This document shows, piece after piece, positions 1-10,256 of a stretch of DNA of 64,000 nt. This DNA is from Halomonas zincidurans B6 (lineage in GTDB: Bacteria > Pseudomonadota > Gammaproteobacteria > Pseudomonadales > Halomonadaceae). Made by a program: the position numbers and the translations under genes. The first letter of the stretch is position 1; every line of letters begins with the position of its first letter. A model generated the notes under the pieces. It did no database searches. It was not told where the DNA came from and was given only the letters and a program-made list of their open reading frames with translations. The DNA is taken from positions 2,542,001-2,606,000 of the forward strand of contig NZ_JNCK01000001.1 in NCBI RefSeq assembly GCF_000731955.1, in the 5' to 3' direction.

Positions 1-1074
1 ACGCCCGTGGGTGGTGGTCGCCGGATGGGTAATGGTGGTCTTGGCGTCGCCCAGATTGCCGGTGATCGACATCAGCCGGGTGGCATCGATCACCGACCAG
101 GCGCCCTCGCGACCGCCGGCGATCTCGACGCCGAGCACCGCGCCGAAGCCTGTCTGCTGCGCCCGGGCCAGCGCGTGCTGGGGATGACTCTTCAAACCGC
201 TGTAGTGCACCCGGGCAACCGCCGGGTGCGCCTCTAGCCACTGCGCCAACGCCAGGGCGCTCTCGCAATGCGCGCGCATGCGCAGGCCCAGCGTCTCCAG
301 CCCCTTGAGGAAGATCCAAGCGTTGAACGGGCTCATGCAAGGCCCGCAGGTGCGCACCACCCCGAACAACTCCTCGAGTTCGCGGTCAGCGCCCACCACC
401 GCGCCGCCGATCGCCCGGCCCTGACCATCCAGATACTTGGTGGCGGAATGAATCACCAGATCGGCGCCGAGCTCCAGCGGACGCTGCAGAGCCGGCGTCA
501 GGAAGCAGTTGTCGATCGCCAGCCAGGCGCCGTGGCGATGGGCGATCTCGGCCAGCGCGGCGATATCGACCACCTCGGAGAGCGGATTGGACGGCGTCTC
601 GGCGAACAGCAACTTGGTGTCGGGAGTGATCGCCGCCTGCCACTCGTCGAGATTGCCCAGCTCCACGTAGCGGGTGGTGATGCCGAACTTGCCCAGATAC
701 TTGCTGAACAGGCTCACCGTGGAACCGAACAGCGAACGCGAAGCGACGATCTCGTCGCCGGCCTCGAGCAGCCCCAGCGCGGTCGCGAGAATCGCCGCCA
801 TCCCCGAACTGGTCGCCACGCAGCGCTCGCCGCCCTCCAGCGCCGCCAGGCGCTCCTCGAAGACGCGCACGGTGGGGTTGGTGAAGCGCGAGTAGATGTT
901 GCCCGGCTCCTCGCCGGCGAACTTGCGCGCCGCTTCGGCGGCGCTGCCATAGACGAAGCTCGAGGTCGCGAAGATCGGCTCGCTGTGCTCCTGCTCGGCG
1001 CTGCGTACATGGCCGGCGCGTACCGCCAGGGTATCCAGCGACCAGGCGTCGCCGTCGAAATCGTGTTCGTGCAT
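1..1074 (-). CDS. metZ: O-succinylhomoserine sulfhydrylase, 3' end missing
   Basis: PLP enzyme of the Cys/Met metabolism family that converts O-succinylhomoserine and sulfide to homocysteine in the cytoplasm. I read 358 codons in one frame from ATG at 1074 to the window edge; the family is usually about 400 residues, so roughly the last 40 are outside. The motif SATKYLDGQGR carries the PLP lysine at residue 213, and the visible C-terminal part SITGNLGDAKTTITHP is typical. It starts 10 bases after the purF stop on the same strand, the order seen in pseudomonads (purF-metZ), which favours metZ over metB or metC. No frameshift is seen. Confidence 0.93.
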   Translation of the reverse strand, partial: MHEHDFDGDAWSLDTLAVRAGHVRSAEQEHSEPIFATSSFVYGSAAEAARKFAGEEPGNIYSRFTNPTVRVFEERLAALEGGERCVATSSGMAAILATALGLLEAGDEIVASRSLFGSTVSLFSKYLGKFGITTRYVELGNLDEWQAAITPDTKLLFAETPSNPLSEVVDIAALAEIAHRHGAWLAIDNCFLTPALQRPLELGADLVIHSATKYLDGQGRAIGGAVVGADRELEELFGVVRTCGPCMSPFNAWIFLKGLETLGLRMRAHCESALALAQWLEAHPAVARVHYSGLKSHPQHALARAQQTGFGAVLGVEIAGGREGAWSVIDATRLMSITGNLGDAKTTITHPATTTHGR

Positions 1075-1084
1075 CAAGCCCCCA

Positions 1085-2602
1085 TTAGTCGTAGTCCTCG
1101 ACGTCATTGTGCAGATCGACCACCGCATGGCCGGTGCCGTCCTGGGTCTTGGCGGCATCGTTGCGCGAGGCCTCCAGCGCGGCCAGATATGCAGCGTCGA
1201 TATCGCCGGTGATGTACTCGCCATCGAACACCGAGCAGTCGAAACGCTCGATCTGTGGGTTGACGTCGCGACAGGCCGTCTTGAGATCCTCGAGATCCTG
1301 ATAGAAGATCCGGTCGGCGCCGATCAGCTCGCCGACCTCCGCCTCGCTGCGACCGTGGGCGATCAATTCGCTGGCCGCCGGCATGTCGATCCCGTAGACG
1401 TTGGGATAGCGCACCGGCGGCGCCGCCGAGGCGAAGTAGACCTTGTTGGCACCGGCTTCGCGGGCCATCTGGATGATCTGCTTGCAGGTCGTGCCGCGCA
1501 CGATCGAGTCGTCGACCAGCAGCACGTTCTTGCCGGCGAACTCGATGTCGATGGCGTTGAGCTTCTGACGCACCGACTTCTTGCGCTGGGTCTGCCCCGG
1601 CATGATAAACGTCCGCCCGATATAGCGATTCTTCATGAAGCCTTCGCGGTACGTCACGCCCAGATGCTGAGCCAGTTCCAGCGCCGAAGTCCGCGAGGTG
1701 TCGGGGATCGGGATGACCACGTCGATGTCATGCTCCGGCCACTCCTTGAGGATGCGATCGCCGAGCTTGCGGCCCATCTGCATGCGCGTGCCGTAGACGT
1801 AGGCGCCATCGAGGATCGAGTCGGGCCGCGCCAGATAGACGTGTTCGAAGATGCATGGCGCCAGCACCGGCCGGTCGGCGCACAGCTGGGTATGCACCGC
1901 GCCCTGCAGGTCGACGAAGATCGCCTCGCCCGGTGCCAGGTCGCGGGCCAGTTCGAAGCCGCCGACGTCCAGCGCCACCGATTCGGAAGCGATCATCACG
2001 TCCTGGCCTTCCGGCGTCTGGCGCGAGCCGAACACCACCGGGCGGATGCCCTGCGGGTCGCGGAACGCCACCATGCCGAAGCCGTTGATCATCGCCACCG
2101 CGGCATAGCCGCCGCGGCAACGACGATGCACGCGACGCACCGCGTCGAAAATGTCCTCGGGGTTGAGGTGGTGGCCCTGCTTGCCCAGCTCATGGGCGAA
2201 GACGTTGAGCAGCACCTCCGAATCCGAGCTGGTGTTGATGTGGCGCAGGTCGGTGGTGTACAGCTCCTGCTTGAGCTGGTCCGAGTTGGTCAGGTTGCCG
2301 TTGTGCGCCAGCGCCAGACCATACGGCGAGTTGACGTAGAACGGCTGCGATTCGGCCTCGCTCGACGAGCCCGCGGTCGGGTAGCGCACATGGCCGATGC
2401 CCAGATTGCCCTTGAGACGCGTCATGTGGCGGGTATGGAATACGTCGCGCACCAGTCCATTGCTCTTGCGCAGCAGGAAGCGTCCTTCATGCCAGGTCAT
2501 CATCCCGGCGGCGTCCTGCCCCCGGTGCTGAAGCACCGTCAGTGCATCATAAAGCGCCTGATTGACCGGCTGGGTGGCCATGAGGCCCACGATACCGCAC
2601 AT
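1085..2602 (-). CDS. purF: amidophosphoribosyltransferase
   Basis: First committed step of purine synthesis: PRPP plus glutamine gives 5-phosphoribosylamine. The 505 residues match the family length. Cys2 in MCGIVG is the N-terminal nucleophile exposed after Met removal, followed by the class II glutaminase domain (RGQDAAGM, HNGNLTN) to about residue 230. The PRPP-binding motif VLLVDDSIVRGTT lies near residues 360-373 in the phosphoribosyltransferase domain. The start codon lies 6 bases from the cvpA stop, and a TAAGG ribosome site overlaps the cvpA end. It is part of the dedD-cvpA-purF-metZ run. Confidence 0.98.
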   Translation of the reverse strand: MCGIVGLMATQPVNQALYDALTVLQHRGQDAAGMMTWHEGRFLLRKSNGLVRDVFHTRHMTRLKGNLGIGHVRYPTAGSSSEAESQPFYVNSPYGLALAHNGNLTNSDQLKQELYTTDLRHINTSSDSEVLLNVFAHELGKQGHHLNPEDIFDAVRRVHRRCRGGYAAVAMINGFGMVAFRDPQGIRPVVFGSRQTPEGQDVMIASESVALDVGGFELARDLAPGEAIFVDLQGAVHTQLCADRPVLAPCIFEHVYLARPDSILDGAYVYGTRMQMGRKLGDRILKEWPEHDIDVVIPIPDTSRTSALELAQHLGVTYREGFMKNRYIGRTFIMPGQTQRKKSVRQKLNAIDIEFAGKNVLLVDDSIVRGTTCKQIIQMAREAGANKVYFASAAPPVRYPNVYGIDMPAASELIAHGRSEAEVGELIGADRIFYQDLEDLKTACRDVNPQIERFDCSVFDGEYITGDIDAAYLAALEASRNDAAKTQDGTGHAVVDLHNDVEDYD

Positions 2603-2608
2603 TCCGCC

Positions 2609-3223
2609 TTACCTCGTTTGCAATGGACCCGCCGCATTCGAACGCTCGGGTACCCGTGAAAAAGCGCCGGAATCCGCCGATCCCGGATTCGACACGTCGA
2701 CCGGCAGCGACAGCGAACGAATCCCGTCGAGCTTCTCCGGATTGCGCTGCTGCCAGTCGACGAAGCGCGCCACCGCCCAGTCGCGCAGATTCTCGAAGGT
2801 CGGTCGCAGCTGTGCCTGCTGCCAGGATTGCAGTTGCATCAATGGCGTCAGGCTGATCAATACCGTCGCCAGCACCAGGATCGCGCCGCCGCGCAGGATT
2901 CCGAAACCGGCCCCGGCAAGGCGGTTGAAGAAGCCCATGCCGACCCACTCGATGGCCGCCTGGACGCCGCGGATCACCAGCCCGCAGAGCAGGATCACCA
3001 CGAAGATCACCGCCACGAAGGCCACCACCAGACGCACGTCGGGACTGTCTATCCAGCCGCCGAGACGCTCGGCCAGCGGCGGCGCCAACCACCGCGAGGC
3101 CAGCAGCGCGACGATCCAGGCGCCCAGGCCCAGCGCCTCGCGGACCAGCCCGCGCAGAAAGCCCGCCAGCATCGACGCGGCCAGAACGGCCAGGAACAGC
3201 CAGTCCAGCCAGGTGAAGGTCAT
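2609..3223 (-). CDS. cvpA: CvpA family inner-membrane protein
   Basis: Small polytopic membrane protein, named in E. coli for a role in colicin V production and for position upstream of purF. The 204-residue product shows about four hydrophobic segments: one at residues 8-25, one near 35-50, one near 65-90 and one near 100-125. A polar C-terminal tail follows. The start ATG overlaps the dedD stop (ATGA), indicating translational coupling, and purF follows at once. The tail after residue 160 is longer than in E. coli CvpA (about 162 residues) and of low complexity. Confidence 0.9.
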   Translation of the reverse strand: MTFTWLDWLFLAVLAASMLAGFLRGLVREALGLGAWIVALLASRWLAPPLAERLGGWIDSPDVRLVVAFVAVIFVVILLCGLVIRGVQAAIEWVGMGFFNRLAGAGFGILRGGAILVLATVLISLTPLMQLQSWQQAQLRPTFENLRDWAVARFVDWQQRNPEKLDGIRSLSLPVDVSNPGSADSGAFSRVPERSNAAGPLQTR

Positions 3224-3939
3224 TCGCTCTCCTGCACCCTGATCAGCAGCCCCTGAATATTGGCCTGCTCCTTGAGCGCGGTGCGGACCTTCTCGCCGTC
3301 GTCCGAACTGGCGAACGGCCCAACGTAGACCGTCGTCAGATTGTTGTCGCGCGGCCGGCTATACGCCGCGAACCCCTGCTCGTCGAGCTGTTTCTCGAGG
3401 CGCGCCGCGTTGTCCGGCTGACCGAAACTGCCCACCTGCACCGCCCAGTCGCCGTTCTCGGCGACCGCCGGTGTGCTGCTCTGCGCAGCGCCATTGGCCG
3501 CTTGCGTGCCGGCCTCGCCCTGCTGGCCGTCCTGCCCGGCACGCTGGGCCAGCGCGGCGATCGGATCGGGACGCGGCGCATCCGACTCGGCCTGCGAGGC
3601 GCTGCCTGGCGCGGGCTGGTTACCGGCGACCTGCTCGGCTGCGCTCCTGTCGGGCTCGGCATCGTCGGGCTGGGGAGCGTTGGCCCGGGCGGCGTCGGGT
3701 CGGGCCTGCCCCGCCGGCTGGCTCGGCGCCTGCGGCGACTGGATCTGGCCCAGGCTCGCGGGCCGCTCGGGGGCCTCGACGGGGGTCTGCTTGATATCGA
3801 TCGGTTGCTCGATGGTAAGCACCGGCTCCGGGCGGTCTTCGCGCGTCGGCGGATCGTCGAACAGCATGGGAATGAAGATCACCCCCAGGGCCAGAAGAAT
3901 CACGGCGCCGCTGACGCGTTCACGCATTCCGTACTTCAT
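3220..3939 (-). CDS. dedD: SPOR-domain cell-division protein (DedD-like)
   Basis: Bitopic membrane protein with a short cytoplasmic N-terminus (MKYGMRERVSG), one transmembrane helix at about residues 10-26, and a long Pro/Ala/Gln-rich linker (about 40-160). A C-terminal SPOR domain follows from about 163 (GDWAVQVGSFGQPDNAARL). SPOR domains bind septal peptidoglycan stripped of stem peptides, so a septal location is expected. A ribosome site (TAGGAG) precedes ATG 3939. The folC-dedD-cvpA-purF order matches E. coli and Pseudomonas, which supports the DedD name over other SPOR proteins. Confidence 0.9.
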   Translation of the reverse strand: MKYGMRERVSGAVILLALGVIFIPMLFDDPPTREDRPEPVLTIEQPIDIKQTPVEAPERPASLGQIQSPQAPSQPAGQARPDAARANAPQPDDAEPDRSAAEQVAGNQPAPGSASQAESDAPRPDPIAALAQRAGQDGQQGEAGTQAANGAAQSSTPAVAENGDWAVQVGSFGQPDNAARLEKQLDEQGFAAYSRPRDNNLTTVYVGPFASSDDGEKVRTALKEQANIQGLLIRVQESE

Positions 3940-3960
3940 GTCACTCTCCTAGCGAATCTC

Positions 3961-5322
3961 CTAACGGCCATGCTGAGCGGTTCCGGCCCCGCCACGGCTC
4001 CCCTGTGCGGCGTGCCAGCCGAGCACCTCGGCCACGGTATAGAAGGAACCACAGACCAGCGCTTCGTCGTCGGCCGCGAGCCTTTCCGCCAGCCAGGCGG
4101 CACCGGCCGCCGGCGAGTCGGCACGATGCAGTAGCGTCGCGCCATGCGCAATCAACTGCTCGGCCAGCTCGTCGGCGCTACGCGCGCGCGGCCCTTCGAG
4201 GCTGACCGTGACCCAGGCGTCCACCTGCGAGGATAGCGCCTTAAATATGCCCTGCGCATCCTTGTCGCGCAGCATCCCGAGCAGCGCGATCCGGCGTGCC
4301 GGACGCGACCGTTCGGCGAGTCGCGCCGCCAGGTAGCTCGCGGCATGGGGATTGTGGGCGACGTCCAGGCACCAGTTGTCGAGCCACTGCATGCGCCCGG
4401 CCAGCGTCACTTCGGCCAGGGCCCGGCGACAGGCCGAAGGCTCAAGCTCGATACCCGCCAGCGCCAGCGCCTGGATCGCCAGTGCCGCGTTGTCCAGCGG
4501 CAGGCCCGGAACCGGCAGGTCGTCCAAATGCAACGCCTGGGCGTGGCGATCGACGCCCCGCCACTGCCAGCCCTCGCCAGCGGACGCGGATGGCCGATGA
4601 ATGCGCTGGAAATCCCGTCCCAGACGCCAGGCCTGCGCCCCGCAGGCCTCGGCGGCCGCGAACACGCTGCCCGGCAGGTCATGGCCCAGCACCGCCGGCC
4701 GCGAGCCACGCAGGATGCCCGCCTTCTCTCGGCCGATGGCCTCCAGGTCGGTACCCAGGAAATCGGCATGATCGAGCGCCACGCTGGTCACCACGGCGAC
4801 ATCCGAATCGACGACGTTGACCGCATCGAGTCGCCCACCCAGCCCGACCTCGAGAATCGCCACCTCGGGGCGGCGCTGGGCGATCGCCCACAGCGCCGCC
4901 AGCGTGCCGACCTCGAAATAGGTCAGGCTCACCGGCTCGGACATCAGGCGAGCGGCCTCGACGCGTTCGAAACCGGCGACCAGCAGGCCATCGTCGGCCT
5001 CGCGGCCGTCGAGGCGCAGGCGCTCGTTGTAACGCAACAGATGAGGCGAGGTGTAGGCCGCCGTCGAGCGACCGTGAGCGCCGGCCAACGCCTCGAGCAT
5101 GGCCACCGTCGAGCCCTTGCCGTTGGTCCCGGCGACAGTGATCAGCGCACCGGCAAGCGGCGACTCGGTCAAGCCCAGGCGTTCGGCGACGACGGCCACG
5201 CGCTCGAGGCCCAGATCGATGGCCACCGGGTGCTGACGCTCGAGGCGCGCCAGCCAGGCCTCGAGAGACAGCCCCCGGTCAGGCAGGGCATCATCGGGAG
5301 TGGCGGATGCAGTCCGGCTCAT
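3961..5322 (-). CDS. folC: bifunctional folylpolyglutamate/dihydrofolate synthase
   Basis: Mur-ligase-like ATP-dependent ligase that adds glutamate to dihydropteroate and extends folate polyglutamate tails. The P-loop-type motif GTNGKGS is at residues 65-71, ALDHADFLG lies in the central domain and a Mur ligase C-terminal domain follows. The DVAHNPHA motif is typical. At 453 residues it is slightly longer than E. coli FolC (422), mostly through the N-terminus before QHPVAIDLGLERV. The ATG abuts the accD stop with no gap, so accD-folC is probably one transcript. Confidence 0.96.
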   Translation of the reverse strand: MSRTASATPDDALPDRGLSLEAWLARLERQHPVAIDLGLERVAVVAERLGLTESPLAGALITVAGTNGKGSTVAMLEALAGAHGRSTAAYTSPHLLRYNERLRLDGREADDGLLVAGFERVEAARLMSEPVSLTYFEVGTLAALWAIAQRRPEVAILEVGLGGRLDAVNVVDSDVAVVTSVALDHADFLGTDLEAIGREKAGILRGSRPAVLGHDLPGSVFAAAEACGAQAWRLGRDFQRIHRPSASAGEGWQWRGVDRHAQALHLDDLPVPGLPLDNAALAIQALALAGIELEPSACRRALAEVTLAGRMQWLDNWCLDVAHNPHAASYLAARLAERSRPARRIALLGMLRDKDAQGIFKALSSQVDAWVTVSLEGPRARSADELAEQLIAHGATLLHRADSPAAGAAWLAERLAADDEALVCGSFYTVAEVLGWHAAQGSRGGAGTAQHGR

Positions 5323-6291
<969 letters not shown>

Positions 6292-6375
6292 GGTCGAAAG
6301 GTATCCATTCTGCTGCGGTCACTGGGCCCGGCATTCAACCGGACCCGACGAATGCGCGTGAAGGGCCGCTGCGGC

Positions 6376-7179
6376 TCAATCATCGAGCGCTTGACGCATC
6401 TCGCCGAGCACGTCCTTGAGCGCCTCGGCGATGGTCTCGGGCCGCTCGGCACGCTCGGCGATGCGCGAAACCAGGGCGCTACCGACGATCACGCCGTCGG
6501 CGATGCGCCCCACGGCGGCGGCCGATGCGCCATCGCGAATCCCGAAGCCGACGCATAGCGGCAGCTCGGTCAATTCGCGCAGGCCGCGCAACTGACGCTC
6601 GACGCCTTCGACGTCGAGCGTGGCGGCACCGGTCACCCCCTTGAGGGAAACGTAGTACAGGTACCCTTCACCGTGGGCGCATATTGTAGCGGCACGCGCA
6701 CGCGAGGTGGTAGGGGCGACCAGAAAGATCGACTGCAGGCCGTGGGTCTTGAACAGCGGCGCGAGCTCGTCGCTCTCTTCCGGCGGCATGTCGACGACCA
6801 GCACGCCGTCGACGCCGGCGGCGGCGGCCTGTTCGGCGAAGCCGGCGTAACCGAGCCGCTCGATCGGGTTGAGATAGCCCATCAGCACCACCGGCGTATC
6901 GGCGTCGTCGCGGCGGAACTCGGCGACCATGGCGAAAATGTCGGTCAGCCGAGTACGGGCCTCGAGCGCCCGCTCGCAGGCCTTCTGTATCACCGGGCCA
7001 TCGGCCATCGGGTCCGAGAACGGCATGCCCAGCTCGATGACGTCGGCGCCGGCCGCCACCAGCGCGTGCATGAAGCCCACCGTGTGCTGCGGCCCGGGGT
7101 CGCCGGCGGTGATGTAGGGAATCAGCGCGGTGCGGCCCTGTTCCTTGAGGGCGGCGAAACGTTGGTCGATACGGTTCAT
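6376..7179 (-). CDS. trpA: tryptophan synthase alpha chain
   Basis: Cleaves indole-3-glycerol phosphate to indole and glyceraldehyde 3-phosphate; indole is channelled to TrpB. The 267-residue TIM barrel has the catalytic acids Glu49 (ADVIELGMPFSDP) and Asp60 at the same numbers as in E. coli. The loop GVTG and the phosphate-binding GFGI are also present. It lies downstream of trpB but is separated from it by 171 bases holding an imperfect palindrome, where trpBA pairs normally overlap. Its ribosome site is unclear: GAGGG lies rather far upstream of the ATG. Confidence 0.98.
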   Translation of the reverse strand: MNRIDQRFAALKEQGRTALIPYITAGDPGPQHTVGFMHALVAAGADVIELGMPFSDPMADGPVIQKACERALEARTRLTDIFAMVAEFRRDDADTPVVLMGYLNPIERLGYAGFAEQAAAAGVDGVLVVDMPPEESDELAPLFKTHGLQSIFLVAPTTSRARAATICAHGEGYLYYVSLKGVTGAATLDVEGVERQLRGLRELTELPLCVGFGIRDGASAAAVGRIADGVIVGSALVSRIAERAERPETIAEALKDVLGEMRQALDD

Positions 7180-7204
7180 TAACTTTTTTCCCTCAAAGGC
7201 GAAA

Positions 7205-7343
7205 GTTCAAAGCAGCGAACGAAGGCCAGACAAGGCGAAAACAGCCAGGAACGCGCAGTGTACAAAGGCGTACAGAGCAGTTCGATCGGACTCGCGCACG
7301 AGGGTGTTTTCAACGCCGTATGGTCGAGTGCAGCCATTTGAAC
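7205..7343. repeat. imperfect palindrome of about 139 bp between trpB and trpA
   Basis: The outer arms are GTTCAAA (7205-7211) and TTTGAAC (7337-7343), a perfect 7-base inverted pair, with further partial pairing inward (GAAAACA near 7236 against TGTTTTC near 7304). Read on the minus strand, the interior contains GCTCTGTACGCCTTTG. This nearly repeats GCTCCGTACGCCTTGC in the element at 62956-63097. It lies inside an operon that is normally tightly packed, so it is most easily read as an inserted dispersed repeat. No coding potential is evident. Confidence 0.7.
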
Positions 7344-7350
7344 CCCGCCT

Positions 7351-8574
7351 TTAGAATTCGACGCCATCGATCTTGGCAACCGTCAGGATATCCTTGTCGC
7401 CACGCCCGGACAGGTTGACGACGATGTGCTGGTCGGGGCTCAGGGTCGGCGCCAGGAGCTTGGCGTAGGCCAGCGCATGCGCCGATTCCAGCGCCGGCAT
7501 GATGCCTTCCATGTGGGTAAGCTCGCGAAACGCCTCGAGTACCTTGTCGTCGTTGGCGGCCACGTACTTGACGCGGCCGACGTCCTTCCACAGCGCATGC
7601 TCCGGCCCTACACCGGGGTAATCGAGCCCCGCCGAGATCGAATGCGTCTCGAGGACCTGGCCGCCCTCGTCCGACATCAGGTAGGTGCGGTTGCCGTGCA
7701 GCACGCCGGTCGGCGCATTGGCGGTCAGCGGCGCCGCATGACGCCCTGTGTCGACGCCGTCGCCGCCGGCTTCGACGCCGTACATCGCCACCTCGGCGTC
7801 TTCCGCGAACGGATAGAACAGCCCCATGGCGTTGGAGCCGCCGCCGACGCAGGCGATCAGCGCATCGGGCAGTCGGCCGATCTGCTCGAGCGACTGCGCG
7901 CGCGCCTCGCGGCCGATCACCGCGTTGAAGTCGCGCACCAGCATCGGGTACGGGTGCGGTCCGGCCACGGTGCCGATGATGTAGAAGGTGTCGTCGACAT
8001 TGGTCACCCAGTCGCGCAGCGCCTCGTTCATGGCGTCCTTGAGGGTCCGCGAGCCGGACTCGACCGGAATCACGTTGGCGCCGAGCAGGTGCATGCGATA
8101 GACGTTGAGCTTCTGGCGCTGCACGTCCTCGGCGCCCATGTAGACGTCGCACTTAAGGCCCAGCCGCGCGGCGACCGTGGCCGTGGCGACGCCGTGCTGG
8201 CCGGCGCCGGTCTCGGCGATCACCCGCGGCTTGCCGCTCTTCTTGGCAAGCAACGCCTGACCGATGGTGTTGTTCACCTTGTGCGCGCCAGTGTGGTTGA
8301 GATCCTCGCGCTTGAGCCAGATCTGCGCGCCGCCGAGCTGGCGGGACCATCGCTGCGCGTGATACAGCGGAGACGGGCGGCCGACGTAGGTGGCCAGGTC
8401 ACGATCGAATTCCGCCTGAAAATCGGGATCGTCGCGAAGGCTCGCATAAGCCTTCTCGAGATCTTCCAGCGCGAAGCTCAGGGTCTCCGAAACGAACCGG
8501 CCGCCGTACGGGCCGAAATGGCCGCGGGCATCGGGCAGTCGGGTCAGGTCGCTGAACGTGGTCACGAAAGACAC
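7351..8574 (-). CDS. trpB: tryptophan synthase beta chain
   Basis: PLP-dependent condensation of indole with serine to form tryptophan. The 407 residues match the family. The PLP lysine is Lys99 in LNHTGAHKVNN, and the phosphate-binding loop CVGGGSNAMG is present. The frame opens with GTG at 8574; a second GTG at 8565 (MTTFSDLTRL) has an AGGTG about 10 bases upstream and is an equally reasonable start. trpF lies 18 bases upstream on the same strand, so trpF-trpB-trpA look co-transcribed despite the repeat before trpA. Confidence 0.98.
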   Translation of the reverse strand: MSFVTTFSDLTRLPDARGHFGPYGGRFVSETLSFALEDLEKAYASLRDDPDFQAEFDRDLATYVGRPSPLYHAQRWSRQLGGAQIWLKREDLNHTGAHKVNNTIGQALLAKKSGKPRVIAETGAGQHGVATATVAARLGLKCDVYMGAEDVQRQKLNVYRMHLLGANVIPVESGSRTLKDAMNEALRDWVTNVDDTFYIIGTVAGPHPYPMLVRDFNAVIGREARAQSLEQIGRLPDALIACVGGGSNAMGLFYPFAEDAEVAMYGVEAGGDGVDTGRHAAPLTANAPTGVLHGNRTYLMSDEGGQVLETHSISAGLDYPGVGPEHALWKDVGRVKYVAANDDKVLEAFRELTHMEGIMPALESAHALAYAKLLAPTLSPDQHIVVNLSGRGDKDILTVAKIDGVEF

Positions 8575-8592
8575 CTCACAAGGTCGCTTGGC

Positions 8593-9213
8593 TTAGGATT
8601 CTGGGGTCAGGTTCACGTGTTCGATGAAAGCGCGCAGCTTGGCGGGATCCTTGATGCCACGGGTGGCCTCGACGCCGCCTGAAACGTCGACGGCAAAGGG
8701 CCGGACGCGGCGCACCGCCTCGCCGACATTGTCGGGCGTCAGACCTCCGGCGAGGATAACAGGTTTTGCCAGGCTTGCGGGGATCCGCGACCAGTCGAAG
8801 ACCTCGCCGGTCCCGCCCGGCACGCCCGGCCGATAGGCATCGAGCAGCAGCGCGCGCGCCTCGCGATAGGCCTCGGCAGCAGCGTGCAGGTCGATGCTCT
8901 CGCGCATGCGCAGCGCCTTGATCCAGGCACGCGGCGCCTGGCGGCAAGCCTCCGGCGGCTCGTCGCCGTGGAACTGGATCAGATCCAGATACGGCGCGCA
9001 GCGGCGCACGAACTCGGGATCCTGATCGACGAACAGCCCGACCCGGGCGACGAAGGCCGGCACCCGCGCCGCCAGCTGCGCGAGGCGGTCGGGATCGATC
9101 GCCCGCTCGCTACCCGGCCAGAGCACGAAGCCCAGCGCATCGGCGCCCGCCGCCACGGCGACGTCGATGTCCGCTTCCCGCGTCAGGCCGCAGATCTTTA
9201 TCCGTGTGCGCAT
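8593..9213 (-). CDS. trpF: phosphoribosylanthranilate isomerase
   Basis: Amadori rearrangement of phosphoribosylanthranilate in tryptophan synthesis. It is a stand-alone 206-residue TIM barrel, not fused to TrpC as in E. coli. KICGLTRE near the N-terminus carries the catalytic Cys8. LIQFHG, ILAGGLTPDNV and the C-terminal AVDVSGGVE phosphate-binding motif are all present. The start at 9213 is preceded by GGGAGA. It lies between truA and trpB; trpF after truA is also the pseudomonad arrangement. Confidence 0.97.
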   Translation of the reverse strand: MRTRIKICGLTREADIDVAVAAGADALGFVLWPGSERAIDPDRLAQLAARVPAFVARVGLFVDQDPEFVRRCAPYLDLIQFHGDEPPEACRQAPRAWIKALRMRESIDLHAAAEAYREARALLLDAYRPGVPGGTGEVFDWSRIPASLAKPVILAGGLTPDNVGEAVRRVRPFAVDVSGGVEATRGIKDPAKLRAFIEHVNLTPES

Positions 9214-9276
9214 GGTCGGTCTCCCTGGAATGCAACGGGCCAGCCGCTTCGGCGCTGACCGAGCCCGATTGCGAAC

Positions 9277-10212
9277 TCAGCTGCTGGTGGCATCGATACT
9301 GGCCGGATGCCGCGCCCCCGGCAGGCCGCGCCGATAACGCACCATCGGCGAGTCCGGCAGCCCGCGCTCACCGCTCCATTCGCCGAGAAAGCCCAGCATG
9401 CTGGGGCCCAGTGGCTCGCGGGGCAGCTCGAAGCGCTCGTCATAGATCGAGTCGACGAAGTGCAGGCCGCACCCGGGCGCAGTGACATTGCCCTGGGCGC
9501 GATCGCGCAGCGTCAGCAGGTGCGCCAGGTAGCCGATACCCTCCTCGCCGCGCCCCACCGCGACCAGCGCTCCGGCGATATTGCGAATCATGTGATGGAG
9601 AAACGCGTTGGCCTGGATATCGATGACCACCAACGTGCCGTAACGTTTGACTTCGATGAAATGCACGTGGCGCGTCGCCGACTTCGACTGGCAACCGGCT
9701 GCGCGAAAGCTCGAGAAGTCATGCTCGCCGACCAATGCCTGGGCGGCTTCGTGCATGCGCCCGGCATTCAGCGGCTCGCGACACCAGGTCGCGTTGGCGC
9801 GCTCGAGCACCGGCCGACTGGGCTGATTGAGAATCACGTAGCGATAGCGGCGCGCCAGCGCCAAAAACCGGGCGTGGAAGTCAGCGGCTACCGGCGCCAC
9901 CCAGCGCACCGCGATGTCGCGCGGCAGGTTGGCGTTGGCGCCATAGACCCAGGCCTTGGTCGAGCGCGGCGCCGGCGCATCGAAGTGCACGATCTGCCGC
10001 GTGGCGTGCACGCCACTATCGGTACGCCCGCTGCAATGTACCTGCACGGGCGCCGCCGCGACCCGGCCGAGCGCCGTTTCCAGCGTTTCCTGGACCGACG
10101 GCGCCTGTTTCAGACGCTGCCAGCCGCAATAATGCGTGCCGTCGTATTCGACCGCCATGGCCAGGCGGCCTGCGAGGCGCTGATGATCATCGAGAAACTC
10201 GAAAAGGGGCAT
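9277..10212 (-). CDS. truA: tRNA pseudouridine(38-40) synthase TruA
   Basis: Converts U38-U40 of the tRNA anticodon stem-loop to pseudouridine. The catalytic aspartate is Asp65 in CSGRTDSGVHATRQ. It also has WVYGANANLPRDIAV, FLHHMIRNIAGAL and the C-terminal RDRAQGNVTAPGCGL segment. The 311-residue reading is longer than E. coli TruA (270), partly from 18 residues before MAVEYDGTHYCGW. An internal ATG at 10158 would remove them but has no clear ribosome site, whereas GGAAG precedes 10212. It follows fimV after about 44 bases. Confidence 0.97.
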   Translation of the reverse strand: MPLFEFLDDHQRLAGRLAMAVEYDGTHYCGWQRLKQAPSVQETLETALGRVAAAPVQVHCSGRTDSGVHATRQIVHFDAPAPRSTKAWVYGANANLPRDIAVRWVAPVAADFHARFLALARRYRYVILNQPSRPVLERANATWCREPLNAGRMHEAAQALVGEHDFSSFRAAGCQSKSATRHVHFIEVKRYGTLVVIDIQANAFLHHMIRNIAGALVAVGRGEEGIGYLAHLLTLRDRAQGNVTAPGCGLHFVDSIYDERFELPREPLGPSMLGFLGEWSGERGLPDSPMVRYRRGLPGARHPASIDATSS

Positions 10213-10256
10213 CGACTTCCGTCAAGTTATGCCACCCCGACCACTAATCTACAAGT

